In this document: positions 1 through 11,251 of the stretch, piece by piece
Layout of the letters: every line of letters begins with the position of its first letter
Numbering within the stretch: the first letter of the stretch is position 1
From: Clitoria ternatea
Taxonomy: Eukaryota; Streptophyta; Magnoliopsida; Fabales; Fabaceae
Direction: 5' to 3'
Length of the DNA stretch: 64,000 nucleotides
Assembly (NCBI GenBank): GCA_037962975.1
Contig: CM075672.1
Coordinates: 54,444,501 to 54,508,500 of the forward strand
Position numbers and translations under genes: made by a program
Notes under the pieces: model-generated
What the model was told of the DNA's origin: nothing
The model's input: the letters and a program-made list of their open reading frames with translations, nothing else
Databases searched by the model: none

Positions 1-1596
1 TGCGACTCACGCTTTCCCATCCCACTCCTTCTCCTCGCATGCGTATATAGGTGCATATTCAGTATCACTGTGGTGCAAAACTTCTCCCACTACTTCATTC
101 TCTCTTTTTCTTCTTTGTCTCCATCTTCTTTCCTTTCCCCTGTTTCTGTTCGTCACGACGACAGTGCGGGAAGAAGGTCAGAGCCCCGATAGGTGAAGGA
201 CGATCGTTGAAGCAGAGGAAGAACAACACTCCAACCCCGAACCAAGTACAGAGTACGACGGAGTGGAGAAAGGCTGAACGAATCAGTAGAAGGGCGTCAG
301 ATTCAACGTCGAAGAGCAGAAAAAGCTTCTTGAAGTTCCTTTCGTAGGTAGGGGGCGCTTGCATGTCAAATGCATGGTCCACGAACGGTACCAGATGAAT
401 GTACTGCCTGAGTGTATGTGCATGTGTTTGTGATGATTGGATCCTATGCATGATTGAAGATTCTGGATTCCGTGTGTTTTATAGTGGTTAAACAGTAAAT
501 GCTTGTAATCTAGATGGTAGTGAAGTAGTATGTTAGTATTGATAATGACGAATGATATGCATGGTTGTATCTTTGTTAACACTGTGAGAATATGAATGTG
601 TGCTTGTTAGTTGATTTGTCAGATGCTATTACTTTGATTGCTGATGGTTGTACATATTGGTGTAAATAATAAAGCGGATAAAGGCTGCATTGAATCTGTT
701 CCTACTTAATGGTTACGAAGGAGGTATCGGTGGTGTGATGACGCTTGCTGGTAAATGCATTTAGCTGCATGTGTAAGAGTGGGGTGACCCATGGAAGGTC
801 AAGAGCCACGAGGGAATGACTTCCAGTTACAGACCTCAGCTAGATTCCGAAGGAGCTCGTGGTAGCCGTAGGAGCTAGAGAAGAGTCTCAAGACGCCAAT
901 GGGAGGCCGGTAGCACACGGGAAGAGCTGAAGGATGAGGGGCCAGGAGAGGGGAAAACTGTAACTGAAAGTCATCACTCGAGTCGGATTCGCAGGCATAC
1001 ATGTAGATATGAGGTTGATTAGAGTAGTACGTATAACGTGTGTGGAGTGTTATGAATGATTTCCGAGTGTGGGGGATACCTGTGTGTGTTGTATGTATGT
1101 CATAAATATTATTTCGCCGTGCCTAACCTTAATTAATCTAAAAACGATTGAATGGATGTGAATGTGCATACTGACACTGATACCGAGTCCTTGATTGTCA
1201 TTTTACATGTAAAAGCTCACCCCTGCAGTGGCTACATTTTCAGTGAACATCTCTCGGAATGAAGGATGAAGGAGGAGCCGAGTACAGGACAATGAATCCG
1301 AGCGCTATTGGAACATATATCTACATGTATATATGTATATATGTATATATACTGTGTATAACGTTTTGTTAAGCCTTGGCCGGCTCATGTTTTGGTTTTA
1401 GTCCTTACGTTAAAACTTGAACAGCTTCGGGTAACAGAAGTCATGATGAAGTTCTTGTAATTATATGAATGCTTTCGTTTATATATGTATATGTTGTGTG
1501 TTCTTCTATACTGTAAGTGATGTTTGAGCGGTGAAGAGGAATGTATGAGTATGTCTTATGAGCGTAGGAGGTTAGTGTGCTTATGGGTGGCTGTGA

Positions 1597-2333
1597 AGCC
1601 GAGTGGTTCCGAGTGAAAGGTTATATGTAAGCCGAGTGAGGAAGAGCTCGTACTCCCGAGTAGGAAGATTCTAAGTGATCCCCGTCTGAGGAAGGAGCCA
1701 ATGGGGTGAATTGGATTGGAATATACTCTAAGCGTAGGGTAATTATAATCTGAGTGATCAAATGGTAGTATGCCGAGTGAGTCAGTCGCTATTCCCCGAA
1801 TGAATATAGGCCTGAGGATTTTCGAGTAAAAGTAAGTATGAAATCCCGAGTGAGGAAGAGTTGGTATTTCCCGAGTGAAAACCTCGAGTGATTCCCTTCT
1901 GAGAGAGGAGTTCGAATGGTGGTTTAGAGTGGATTGGATCTTAAGTGTAAGGCATCGGTAACCCGAGTGAAAGATGTAAAGTCCGAGTGAGGATTGGTAT
2001 CCCGAGTGGTTGGGTTTCGAATAAGTCCGAGTGGGACTTAACTACCTGATTTCCCGAGTGAATGAATGAATGTGCTCCGAATAATGGATAGGAAATGTGA
2101 CCCGATTGTGTTAAGGTTGGAGTGCGTCGAGTGATGTTTGAATAGGATATATTCCGAGTGAAAAGGAGTTCTGGAATCCGAGTGGGATAACCCTCAGTTC
2201 CCGAGTAGAGTATAAGTGTGGCCGTATGGATAAAATTGGAAGGATAAGTTATGGAGTTCCGAACGGACTTAGGAATGAACTTTCGAGTGGACTTAGTCGG
2301 TTACCGAGTGTATGGATGCCCCGATGCCGAGTG
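1597..2333. repeat. Degenerate CCGAGTGA motif array in family A LTR
   Basis: Dozens of copies of CCGAGTGA or one-base variants occur at irregular 15-40 bp spacing, separated by unrelated sequence. The same motif fills the LTRs of the Ogre-like elements and of the nested gypsy element. It is not a simple tandem repeat because the spacing and spacers vary. Confidence 0.8.
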
Positions 2334-2355
2334 ATGAATTTACCGTGTGAGGCTT

Positions 2356-2500
2356 TTCGCTTCAGCGAACGAAGGATCCGCTCCAGCGAATGTGTGTTTG
2401 GGAAGGCTTTTCTGTTGGCATCGCTTAAGCGGATCGTGCCTCGCCCGAGCGACTAGAGCTGTTTCGCCCAGGCGCTGATGTGTTTCGCTGAACCGAATGG
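2356..2500. repeat. TCGCTTAAGCGA-type palindromic motifs
   Basis: Several imperfect palindromes of the form TTCGCTTCAGCGAA, CGCTTAAGCG and CGCCCGAGCGA follow directly after the CCGAGTGA array. The same order, CCGAGTGA first and then TCGCTTAAGCGA, occurs in the nested gypsy LTRs at 46551 and 55215. Confidence 0.7.
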
Positions 2501-2663
2501 GTCGGTTCCAGCATTATTCCTTCCGCTGATTGCTATATGTGTGAATGCTCTTTTATTTCCCTTGCCTTCTTTCTTTTTCTATGCTGATTGACCAGTGGTT
2601 GATTTTGTGAAAATTTTTTCCCTGTTTCTAGATTTATTATTTATTAAAAATTTGGGTGTTACA

Positions 2664-4567
2664 ATAAGAATCATTCAATTCCGATAATTGTAGAGAGAGA
2701 TAGACCCCAAATACTAAAGGGTGCGCAGAAGCAAAACAAGCTATCAGACTTCAATTCTTAAATAAATTCAAAGGATCAACCCATTTGGAATCGAACCTCG
2801 GGTCCCTCACAGAAAATGTCACATTTTTTAATATAGACACTCAAAAATAAGAATAACTCAAATCAGACACATGTGGCACTTGCTTGGAATCAATGAAATA
2901 TGCTCACATAAAAGTCACAATAGGTAACAAATTCTTTCAAATTTCAGTACAGGCACCACCCGGGTATTTAAAACTTACTAAGACCATCACCAAACCTCAT
3001 TCCATCACTTGCTCAAAGTAAAAACAGTCTCTGGCTTCACACTAAACCATTAATTCATGCTCGGGTCAAGCATACAACTCATCACATTTGTTACCACACA
3101 TATAATAATATTTTCTTTTACACTTAACTATTCTATTAAACAAACTTCTAATATACGCGCACACACACACACATATATCCAATAAATCCTGTTGAAGCCT
3201 AAATATTCATGTCACATCACATACACATACACATACCATTATTTGACCTTTGGTCTTAGGACCAATCACACACAAATGAGGGATATCACACGGTATAATT
3301 ATTTTTCACATATACATTTAAGGGCTCTTTTCTTTGATTGACTTCTCTTGTTATTTCTTTAAAATATGGCCACCGATTTTCCGTGGTTTAGGTCTCGATG
3401 TATGTTTCTTGTTGTGAGGTTTAAAAATGCGAAAAACTTGTTCATATTTTCATTGAATTAATTATGTTACATCGGGATTCGAATCTGTGGAATTGAGGTG
3501 CCACATAACACTTTCACCATCCATCTACTCACCATTTGGTAGTACTCGTACAACATTATTACATACCAAATTTGTGCAACAAATTACAAAATAAAGGCAG
3601 TGTTTCTGTCCATCCTTATACCTTCGCTTTTATGCGTTTCCACACATTTTTAGCTAAGGATTCGCGTCAACACTCGGGGATTCTCATAATATTTCTCCAA
3701 ATAGAAACATGAGAAATTAATCTACATTATATACAGCAACAAAAACAACCACAAATTATATCTGATATCAAACCCAAAAATTTAGAATTTACATGCAACA
3801 AATCAACGACAATTATAACGTATTTTCAAGCATAACTACATGACATTTATAGCTTTTAGGGACTCCACCAAGATCAAGCATATAGCCACGGGTTCACATA
3901 TATAAAGTACCAAAATTTCCAATTCTAAACATGTAAGAAGGAACCTCAACCATAGATGCCACAAAGTTAATATGCAAGCGGAAAGGAAACATTTTCACCA
4001 AACAATTTCAACATGCAATATCTAGTAATTAATGAACATCACATCCAGCCCCTTACTCTAGGTTTTTCATCATCAATAACACATTTTTAGAGCTCAAAAA
4101 CATAGCTAGACCAAGGAAGCTCCATGGGCCAAAATTGTGACCAAGGTATGGTTCAAGAACAAGAATTTTTCCACCATGCAAACCTATTTCTCCAAGAAAA
4201 TCCACATGCTGTCCAACCTTGAAATCATGGGAAAAATCTTATTTTTGGACCATAACCAAGGTAAGGATCCTTAATTTCCCATGCAGGTAGATAACTATGA
4301 GAAACGTTGAGAGAAACTCCCTTTACCCATAATGAAGCTCTCAGTTTTTAAGGGGAAGAAGTGCCTCCTTGCTCCTATGCTCTCCATGGGTGGCTGAACA
4401 AAGGCTTTTTATGGTGGTTTTAGTTGTTAGACAGTGGAGATGTAAGGTGGTAGTGTTTTGATGAAAAGAAAGTGAGGTATAGGTGAGAGAAAATGAGGGA
4501 AAATGAGAGAGTGTGAGTTTCGGTCAAGAGGGGGTAAAATGAGAGAATAAGCTTCTTAATTTGCATG
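2664..4567. other. Non-coding stretch, probable remnant of an older LTR
   Basis: No open frame of note lies in this 1.9 kb. The sequence is AT-rich, with an (AC)n(AT)n run near 3155-3178. Purine- and TC-rich composition near 4300-4560 resembles the transcribed part of a minus-strand LTR. It ends precisely where the Ogre-like LTR begins (4568), so it is the target of that insertion. The assignment as LTR remnant is inference only. Confidence 0.35.
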
Positions 4568-4650
4568 TGTGAACACCTATTTCAGTCCGGTCGATCCAAG
4601 TGAAAAAATAAAAATTAAAAAATTAAAAAAATGATTTAAAAAAAAAACTG

Positions 4651-6085
4651 ACTCGGAAATGATCATTTCCGAGTAAGATGACTCAGAATGATCATTTCCG
4701 AGTAAAGAGGCTCTGAGTGAGACGTAGCCGAGTGCTGTGTCTCCCAATAGGGAGTTTCCAAATGGGCCTCAAGTGTCAAGAAATTTCCAAATGAAGAAAA
4801 GACTTCAAGAAAAGACCCAGGGAAGGACATTCCGAGCGAAATGAGACTATCTGAGTGGATAGATTCTCAAATTCCAAATTCTGATTGAAAAGAGGGTCAG
4901 TTCTGAGTGACAAATCCGAAGAGTTGGTTGATGGTTGAAACCCTTCTGATTGAAAACAAAGCTGACTCTGAATAAACACATCCGAGTGAGTAAGGTCAGT
5001 TTCTGAGCGAACGCATCTGAAGGGCTGATTGTCGACTGAAACCTTTCTGATTAAAAACAAATCCGACTCCTGAATGAGCAAATCCGAAGAGGTGACTGAC
5101 AATTGAAGTTGTTCCGAGTGAGTAAGGTCGGTTTCAGAGCGAATGCATATGAAGGATTGATTAACGAAAGGAGCCATTTCTGATTGAAGCTGTTCCGAGT
5201 GAAAACAAGGCCGTCTCCGATTGAATATATCCGAGGGATTGGTGGACGAGTGGAACCTTTCCAAAGTCCGACTCCAGAGCAAGTGCATCCAAACTGTTGT
5301 TGACGAGTGAAAGCATTCCGATTGAAATGAAGGATCGGTTCCAGAGTAAAATACGTCCGAGTGGTCAGATTGTTCATCCCGAGCTGAGTTCGAAGTTCCA
5401 TTCTGATTGAAGAAACAAGGACGACAAAAAGCAATTCTGAGTGAGAAGCTAGTCGGTGTTCTGAGTGATTAAATTCCCTTCACATAGACGAGTGAAACAT
5501 TTTAGGAGGTGCCGAGTGAGTCACTCTTCAGTCAGCACCGAGTGAGTCCTCTTCAGTCAGTACCGAGCATCTTTTCAACCACTTCCGAGCCACTTTTCAC
5601 CCACTTCCGAGCCACCTTTCACCCAATTCTTTGCCACTTTTCACCCAATTCCAAGCCACTTTTCACCCATTTTTGAGCCATTCTTTAACCAGTTCTGAGC
5701 CATCCTTTAACTATTTCCGAGCCATCTTTTCAACCATTTCTGAGTCACTTTTCACTCGCTTCCGATTGAGTGTTCCAATCAGAATTGCTTTGCTCGTCCA
5801 GCTCCTAACAGCAACTCAACGCCGACCAGCAAAGCAACACTGATTGAAGCAATTCCAAATAACAGAGATCCTGATTGAATGCTTCTCAGAAAACAATTAC
5901 TAAGTCAATAATCTACAAATTTAACCCCACACCGAGTGTCAGAGGTCGGATTCGACTTGTGAATTCCAACTTTCACTCGGTCTTCTATATAAGAGCATTT
6001 ATTCCTCTCGGATTGATTCCCACTCAGTCTCTTATATGAGCAGGTTGATTCCCACTCGGCATTCTGTATGAGACCATTTATTCCA
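4651..6085. repeat. CCGAGTGA/ACTCGG motif array in Ogre-like LTR copy 1
   Basis: CCGAGTGA and close variants recur throughout. The array opens with a perfect 24-bp palindrome at 4651-4674, made of ACTCGGAAATGA followed by its reverse complement. From 5490 on, longer words built around CACTTTTCACCC and the motif core recur. The array ends about 380 bp before the TATA box at 6464. Confidence 0.8.
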
Positions 6086-6463
6086 CTCGGATTAATTCCC
6101 TCTATGGATGTATACTAACTGAGGCGCTAAATTCGAGTCAGAAGGAGAAATCCAACTCCCTATTTCCACTAATTGCGCATGCTGACATGGATTTCCACTA
6201 TCCAAGTGGATCCTTGAATTATGGGGACGGCTCACAACAAGACATAGGAGGAAAATAATAAAGAAGTCCCAACATCTGCCATTCTCCCTAATTGTCAATG
6301 TCCAGGCTGTTTCCTCAAAGCACTGTTTAAGTTGATTTGAATTATAGGGGGCGGCTCACAACAAGACAAAGGAAGAAATTAATAAAGAATTCCCACCAGC
6401 CTCTATTCCCTATGGTTGTCAAGAGCTAGGCTGTTCAAACAATGAGTGCACACTTGGGGATTC

Positions 6464-6473
6464 CTATAAATAC
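6464..6473 (+). promoter_or_regulatory. Candidate TATA box of Ogre-like LTR (copy 1)
   Basis: CTATAAATAC lies downstream of the motif array and upstream of a pyrimidine-rich leader, as expected for the U3/R boundary. The homologous position in copy 2 reads CTATAAGTA (33943). Confidence 0.6.
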
Positions 6474-7385
6474 CCCAACGAAAGAGAAGAAAGGGGGAAA
6501 GCCTTTATTAAAAAAAAAATCCTGAAGCTTTTTCTTTAAAAAAAAAAAAGTCTTAAACACACACACCTCCGTCCTTCTCCACCTAACACCATCCTCACTC
6601 TTCCCTCTCCACACAGTCCCTTTCCTCTTAAAAACCATACAGCCCTCTCTCCTTTCACAGCACCATCCCAACCTCCTTCTCCTCCCAACCGTCCTTCTCC
6701 TCTCCCAACCGTCCTTCTCCTCTCCACACCGTCCTCACTCTTCCTCTCCACAACATCCTCACTCCTCCTCTCCCAACCATCCTTCTCCTCCCAACCGTCC
6801 TTTACCTCATCCACACCGTCTTTTCCTCCTTAAACCAACACCGTCCCTTCCCCCTCACACCAATATTACCGTACAGCCCCTCCTAAACTCCATACCATCC
6901 TCCCTCTCCCTTCACAACACCAACACCGTCCCTCTCCCTTCATAACCGTACAGCCCCTCACTCTATCCTAACCCACAACATCGTCCTCTCTCTTCTTAAA
7001 CACCGTCCCCTCAAAATAACGCCAGCCCCCTCAAATCCTTTACCAACCGTCCTGCTCCTAAAATCCCCTCCATACTTTCAGTTCCCTTCAATCCTCCAAC
7101 ACCGTCCAGCTCCTTTCTCACCACACCAGTCTCACTCTGCCCTTCATTTTTAATGCTTGTATTTATTTATTTTCTGTCAAATTAATTATTGTTCGATGAT
7201 TCTGTTTCCTTTTTAATTATCAATTAATTTCTATTGATTGATAAATATTAATAAAAATGAGTGCTTCACACATTCTATTTGGACTAGCATAAAAGGTGTA
7301 ATAATTATTATTATTGTTATTATTATTGCAATTTTTATTTTTTTATTATTATTTTTTTAAAAAAGAGGAGGAACGAGATTGATTT

Positions 7386-7452
7386 GGACGAGACGTCCTG
7401 TTAATCTCATTTTTTGAAAAGGTGGAACGAGTTTAATTTGGACGAGACGTCC
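7386..7452 (+). repeat. Two GGACG-AGA-CGTCC stem-loops in LTR leader
   Basis: Perfect 5-bp stems with a 3-nt loop occur at 7386-7398 and 7440-7452, each followed by TGTTAATCTC. The same hairpin recurs in copy 2 LTRs (35056-35412, about 63320-63690) and in the 3' tandem repeats (43796-44085, 58490-58845). It lies downstream of the TATA box, so it would be in the RNA leader. Confidence 0.6.
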
Positions 7453-7804
7453 TGTTAATCTCATGTAAATATTCCATGTTTATTTTTGTTTATTTTTGTA
7501 TATTTTGTCATCCCGTATATTTTCTTTTCATGAAGAAGTTAAAATAATTATTGGGTTAATTATAATGCGCGCTATCATATTGAGGTAACCGTTTTTATAA
7601 CGGACAGTTGTGAGGTGCTAATACCTTCCTCACCTGTAATTAGACTCCCGAACATGGAATTTCATTTTTATAACCGGTGCTTTTAATGAAAGGTTTTTCC
7701 GGTATTTTATCCTAAAAAATATTAGTGGCGACTCACTATTTTTCTTTTCGAACCAAAATCATTTTGAGGGTCGGCAGTGCCGCCGCGATCCCGGTCGCGA
7801 CAGA

Positions 7805-7823
7805 TGGCGACTCCGCTGGGGAC
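7805..7823 (+). promoter_or_regulatory. Primer-binding site of Ogre-like copy 1
   Basis: TGGCGACTCCGCTGGGGAC begins two bases after the LTR end. It is complementary to a tRNA 3' end with terminal CCA. From knowledge of the Ogre lineage this is expected to be tRNA-Arg. Confidence 0.75.
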
Positions 7824-8991
7824 ATAGAGAGTCAAGCTAGTCAATTTGATAGCGTATGTTTTAATTAGCATAATAATTATTTAACTTCTTCCTTTATTTT
7901 ATTTTCTGTCAATATTTGTATATGGTTTCTATTTGGTTTGTATTCTATCATTTATGTTCTGGTAATGTCTGTGTAATCATTGAACCCTAGGGTAGACGAC
8001 TTTGTATATTTGTTCTGTGTTTGTTCTTTATGCAGAATGAGGTAAGGTAAAAGGTATTGAATGCCCTTCCATACACTACACTCACAATTACTTGCACACA
8101 CCTATGAGTGGCGCCCTATACCCGGGCCCCAAATGAAGCTTAAGTTAGGAGGGGTTGGTAACGGAATCGTATGGGATGTACTTCCTATCCGGTGTTTGTG
8201 AGAACCTCAACTAGAGTTCGACCTCTCATGATATACGCACCTAGTGGATTCCCCACTGTTTGCGTCCCTGTCATGGGTAGGATCTTGACTTTGGTGACCT
8301 TTTAGATGTCTAGTGGAAGCCACCCGGTGTGGAAAGTCACTTTTAGACAAGCCATAAGGCCTAGAAAAGACTTTCAACAAAACCCGACCTAGGCCACAAA
8401 AGGGCAAACTTTACTTTACCTTACATCATTTTTGCTTTCCCTTTTATCCAAAAAAATGAATTATCTACCACCCGCAGTTTTACTTAGTTTTTGAAATAAT
8501 GACTCATTTTGAAACACATAGTATTCTTCGGGTGAATGGATAATTCTCTTTTGGTCATGTACCTCTGAGTCCTGAGTGACAGATTTTCCTAATCGTCAAA
8601 TAAATATAATTTTGTTTCCACTCCAACAGGGGCGTCGATGACGATTAAAAAGTTATGACTATTGTGACTGGGACCCTTGGTAATCGTTGTTTCCCTAAGA
8701 AAAATTGCTTTATGTTAAATCAATGGGGAAGTAGTGGTTTCAAAAACATGACAACAACTAATTTCTTTTCCTTATCCTCATTTTTGTTGGAGGCTATTCA
8801 GAATTTAACGAATACCCTTTGAATATCTATGGAAATTAACATGGGATTGAACTTAAGAAATAAGGGCTGTAGTTGCCCGAAGAAAATGTTTGAGCTTGAG
8901 GCTCCCGTCACAGGATGAAAGATTTCTATTTTTACAACTATCCCGTATTAATTTCCATGTTTACCATACCTAGTACTTTTGAACGATATTA
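7824..8991 (+). other. Leader of Ogre-like copy 1 (untranslated)
   Basis: The sequence is collinear with the copy 2 leader (35783-36424 and 37866-38432) and has no conserved open frame. It contains the conserved stem-loop at 8589-8647. The similarity to copy 2 stops at about 8991, where the Sirevirus LTR fragment begins. About 220 bp of leader and gag start present in copy 2 (38433-38652) are missing here. Confidence 0.7.
8589..8647 (+). other. Conserved leader stem-loop, copy 1
   Basis: CTAATCGTCA at 8589 can pair with TGACGATTA at 8639-8647 across a loop that ends with the conserved words CTCCAACAGGGGCGTCGA. The same arms occur in copy 2 (38046-38055 and 38105-38114), where the stem is one pair longer. 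Confidence 0.45.
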
Positions 8992-9537
8992 TGAGTGGTT
9001 ACAAAGGTTGAGTGGTTACAAAGGTTGGGGTTCAACCTTTGGGATATTGTGAGATTGAGAGATTGGGTGGGTTGCCCTTATACTTGTGAGGATTGGGTTC
9101 TTGAGTGTGGGACACTAGGAAGCCGCAATTGCTCAAAGTTGTATCTCTAGTCTACAATAGTGGAAAATCCTCTAAGTGGGTTGCTTAGAGGCGAGACGTA
9201 CACCGGATTGGTGGAACTCGTTAAATCGGTTTGCAAGCTCTTCTTCCTTACTCTTTTACTTTCATATACTGCACTTAATTGGCTTGTGTTGATTGATTGT
9301 GGCTTGCATACTTGAACTTGTTCAAATTGGTAAATCTTGAATACTGTACACCAAGTGTTTGTTTAATTGTCTCAGCTATATTTACCTTTGTTTTGCATTA
9401 CATATTTCACTAAACTTGATTTCACTTGCATAATCTTATAAATTTGTATATAAGAATCAAGTTCAAAGGTATTCCAACTAAAAGTTTTAAAAACTCAATT
9501 CACCCCCCTCTTGAGTATTGAGGCCACTTAAATAACA
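8992..9537 (+). mobile_element. Truncated 5' LTR of the Sirevirus (Ty1/copia)
   Basis: From about 9010 it matches the last 535 bp of the full 3' LTR (17524-18054). The first about 920 bp, including the TAATCGATTA array and TATA box, are missing. A 20-bp duplication of GAGTGGTTACAAAGGTT sits at the left edge. It ends AATAACA. Loss of the left LTR part together with about 220 bp of flanking Ogre-like DNA points to one deletion across the left insertion junction. Confidence 0.75.
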
Positions 9538-9539
9538 AG

Positions 9540-9551
9540 TGGTATCAGAGC
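9540..9551 (+). promoter_or_regulatory. Primer-binding site of the Sirevirus
   Basis: TGGTATCAGAGC, the usual initiator tRNA-Met PBS of plant copia elements, lies two bases after the LTR end. Confidence 0.85.
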
Positions 9552-9593
9552 TTGACTCTTGAAAGATCAAGCTTAACAGCTTCAAGAGATTAG

Positions 9594-10577
9594 ATGGCCT
9601 CAAGTTCTCAAAACTTCTTTCCCGAGGGTAGTGCTATAAACAAACCTCCCGCTTTCAATGGGGAAGGCTATGCTTTTTGGAAAGAAAGAATGAAAATCTT
9701 TATTCAATCTATTGACTTAAGAGTTTGGAATTCCATTGAAAATGGTCCTTATACACCCATGTATACTGTCAATGATAAAAATGTTGAAAAACCTATGGAT
9801 GAATGGACCAGTGATAAAGAAAAGAAAGTGCAATATGGCTATAAGGCTAAAAATCTCATCACTATGGCATTAGGTCCAGATGAATTTTTTAGAATAATGA
9901 CTTGTCAATCCGCTAAGGAAATGTGGGATACTTTACAAGTAACTCACGAAGGTACTAGCGATGTAAAGGACTCCAAGATTAGTACCTTGATAAGTCAATA
10001 TGAAAGTTTTAGAATAAACTCAGGAGAAACCATAGTAGACATGCAAAAGAGATTCACTCTTATTATAAATCATCTCATTACTCTTGGTAAAGTTTACACT
10101 AACAAAGAACTTGTGCACAAAGTCTTGAAAAGTCTTAGCAGGGAATGGCAGCTGCTAGTAACCGCCATCAAACAATCTCCTAGCATAAACAAAATGTCTC
10201 TTGCCATACTATTTGGCAAGTTGCAGGAACAAGAACAAGAGCTGAGAGAATTAAAGATGGCGGAAGAGGAAGAAAAATCTTCCAAGAAAAAGGGTCTCGC
10301 TCTCAAGGCCACTTCCATGAATGAAGAAGAATCCGGAAGTGAAATTGATGAAGAAGAAGAGTTTGGACTATTTATGAAACGTTTTAGGAAATTCATGAAA
10401 GGCAAACGCTTCCAAAGAAGCTTCAAAAACCCAAGTAAGAAACCTATCACTAAAGAAAATTCTTCCTCACCCAATTGTTTTGAATGTGGCAAGGAAGGGC
10501 ACTTCAAAGCGAATTGCCCAAATCTTAAGAAGAAGGGCAAAGAGAAAAGAGGAAGAAGGAGAGCATATATAGCATGA
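9594..10577 (+). pseudogene. gag: Sirevirus Gag (nucleocapsid/capsid), N-terminal 327 codons
   Basis: The frame encodes a Ty1/copia Gag, the particle-forming protein. It has a capsid-like region around residues 15-215 (with the KPPAFNGEGYAFWKERM start typical of Sireviruses), an acidic and lysine-rich linker, and one CCHC zinc knuckle CFECGKEGHFKANC near residue 297. The start ATG lies 42 bp after the PBS. The frame is closed by TGA at 10575. The same frame continues openly to 10784, and related elements usually have tryptophan here, so TGG to TGA is the likely lesion. It heads a gag-pol reading unit with stop codons and frameshifts, so I score it as a pseudogene. Confidence 0.85.
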
Positions 10578-11251
10578 GATGAAAACGAGATAAGCAGCTC
10601 GGATGACTCAGAAAATGAAGAAGCAAACCTTTGCCTCATGGCCAACCTCCAAGAAGAAGATGATGAGGTAAACTTCCATGACTTAGATAAGGATAAATTA
10701 CTTGATGCTCTAGAGGAATTGTATGATAAGTTTACAAAGTCTCCAATAGACTTAAGGTGTCTAGAAAAACTAGTGACACTCTAAAGATGCACCTTATGGG
10801 GGTTCGCAAAGAGAATGAATGCTTAAAGGAAGAATTGGAAAATGCTCAAACATGCTCCAAAAGTAAACCTTGTGATTTTGATAAGAAATGTGTTGATCTA
10901 GAAAATAAAGTCCTAGATCTAAACAAAACCTTAGAGAGGTTTACAAATGGTAGAGATAATCTGAATGTACTACTTGGAAATCAAAGATGCATGTTCAACA
11001 AAACTGGTTTAGGGTACAATTCTGTCAAAAAGGAAAAGCATTACAAAAACTTCTTTGTACCTCCTATGAGATCATCTTCGCCCTTTATGAAATACAACCA
11101 TTGTGGATTCAAAGGTCATAACTCTTTAAATTACAATGTTAGAAAATTAGGGCCAAAGGTTATAAGAAAGGCGTGGGTTCCCAAAGGGACATTACCACAA
11201 GCTAACCTTAAAGGACCCAACATAAAATGGGTACCTAGTTCTCTAAACTAA
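10578..11251 (+). pseudogene. gag: Sirevirus Gag C-terminal extension with frameshift
   Basis: The gag frame continues to TAA at 10782. A shift near 10745 moves coding to another frame, where an open stretch 10757-11251 encodes a coiled-coil-prone segment (KENECLKEELENAQ) and a degenerate second knuckle (CGFKGHNSLNYN, final cysteine absent). The end at 11251 lies just before the protease region. Sirevirus Gags are long and often carry such a coiled-coil C-terminal region. Confidence 0.7.

Larger units (their letters stand above)
1..2663 (+). mobile_element. LTR of a Ty3/gypsy-type element (family A), 5' end outside the window
   Basis: Positions 1-910 align closely with 19850-20777, where a second copy begins with TGTAACATCCC. 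This copy ends with GGGTGTTACA at 2663, so the termini pair as TGTAACA/TGTTACA and begin TG and end CA. No primer-binding site follows the end, so this is a 3' LTR or a solo LTR in plus orientation, missing about 170 bp on the left. It holds an AT-rich (TATATG)n stretch near 1310-1350, a CCGAGTGA array and a TCGCTTAAGCGA-like array. Open frames inside it (for example 51-347) are not conserved as proteins between the two copies. The TGTAACATCC start matches the two gypsy elements in this window, which is why I call it Ty3/gypsy-type. Confidence 0.7.
4568..7802 (+). mobile_element. 5' LTR of Ogre-like copy 1
   Basis: It starts TGTGAACACC and ends GCGACA. A PBS identical to the one in copy 2 follows two bases after the LTR end. 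The LTR is 3235 bp. It contains in order a motif array (4651-6085), a TATA box (6464), a C/T-rich leader with repeated ACCGTCC-type words (6560-7140) and two stem-loops (7386-7452). LTRs above 3 kb are usual for the Tat/Ogre lineage. The matching 3' LTR of this copy is not in the window; the element is truncated at 19276. Confidence 0.8.

Noticed and set aside
8207..8407. Minus-strand frame repeated at 36115-36420
   Set aside because: It falls in the untranslated leader of both Ogre-like copies and is antisense to it; conservation reflects shared descent of the leader.
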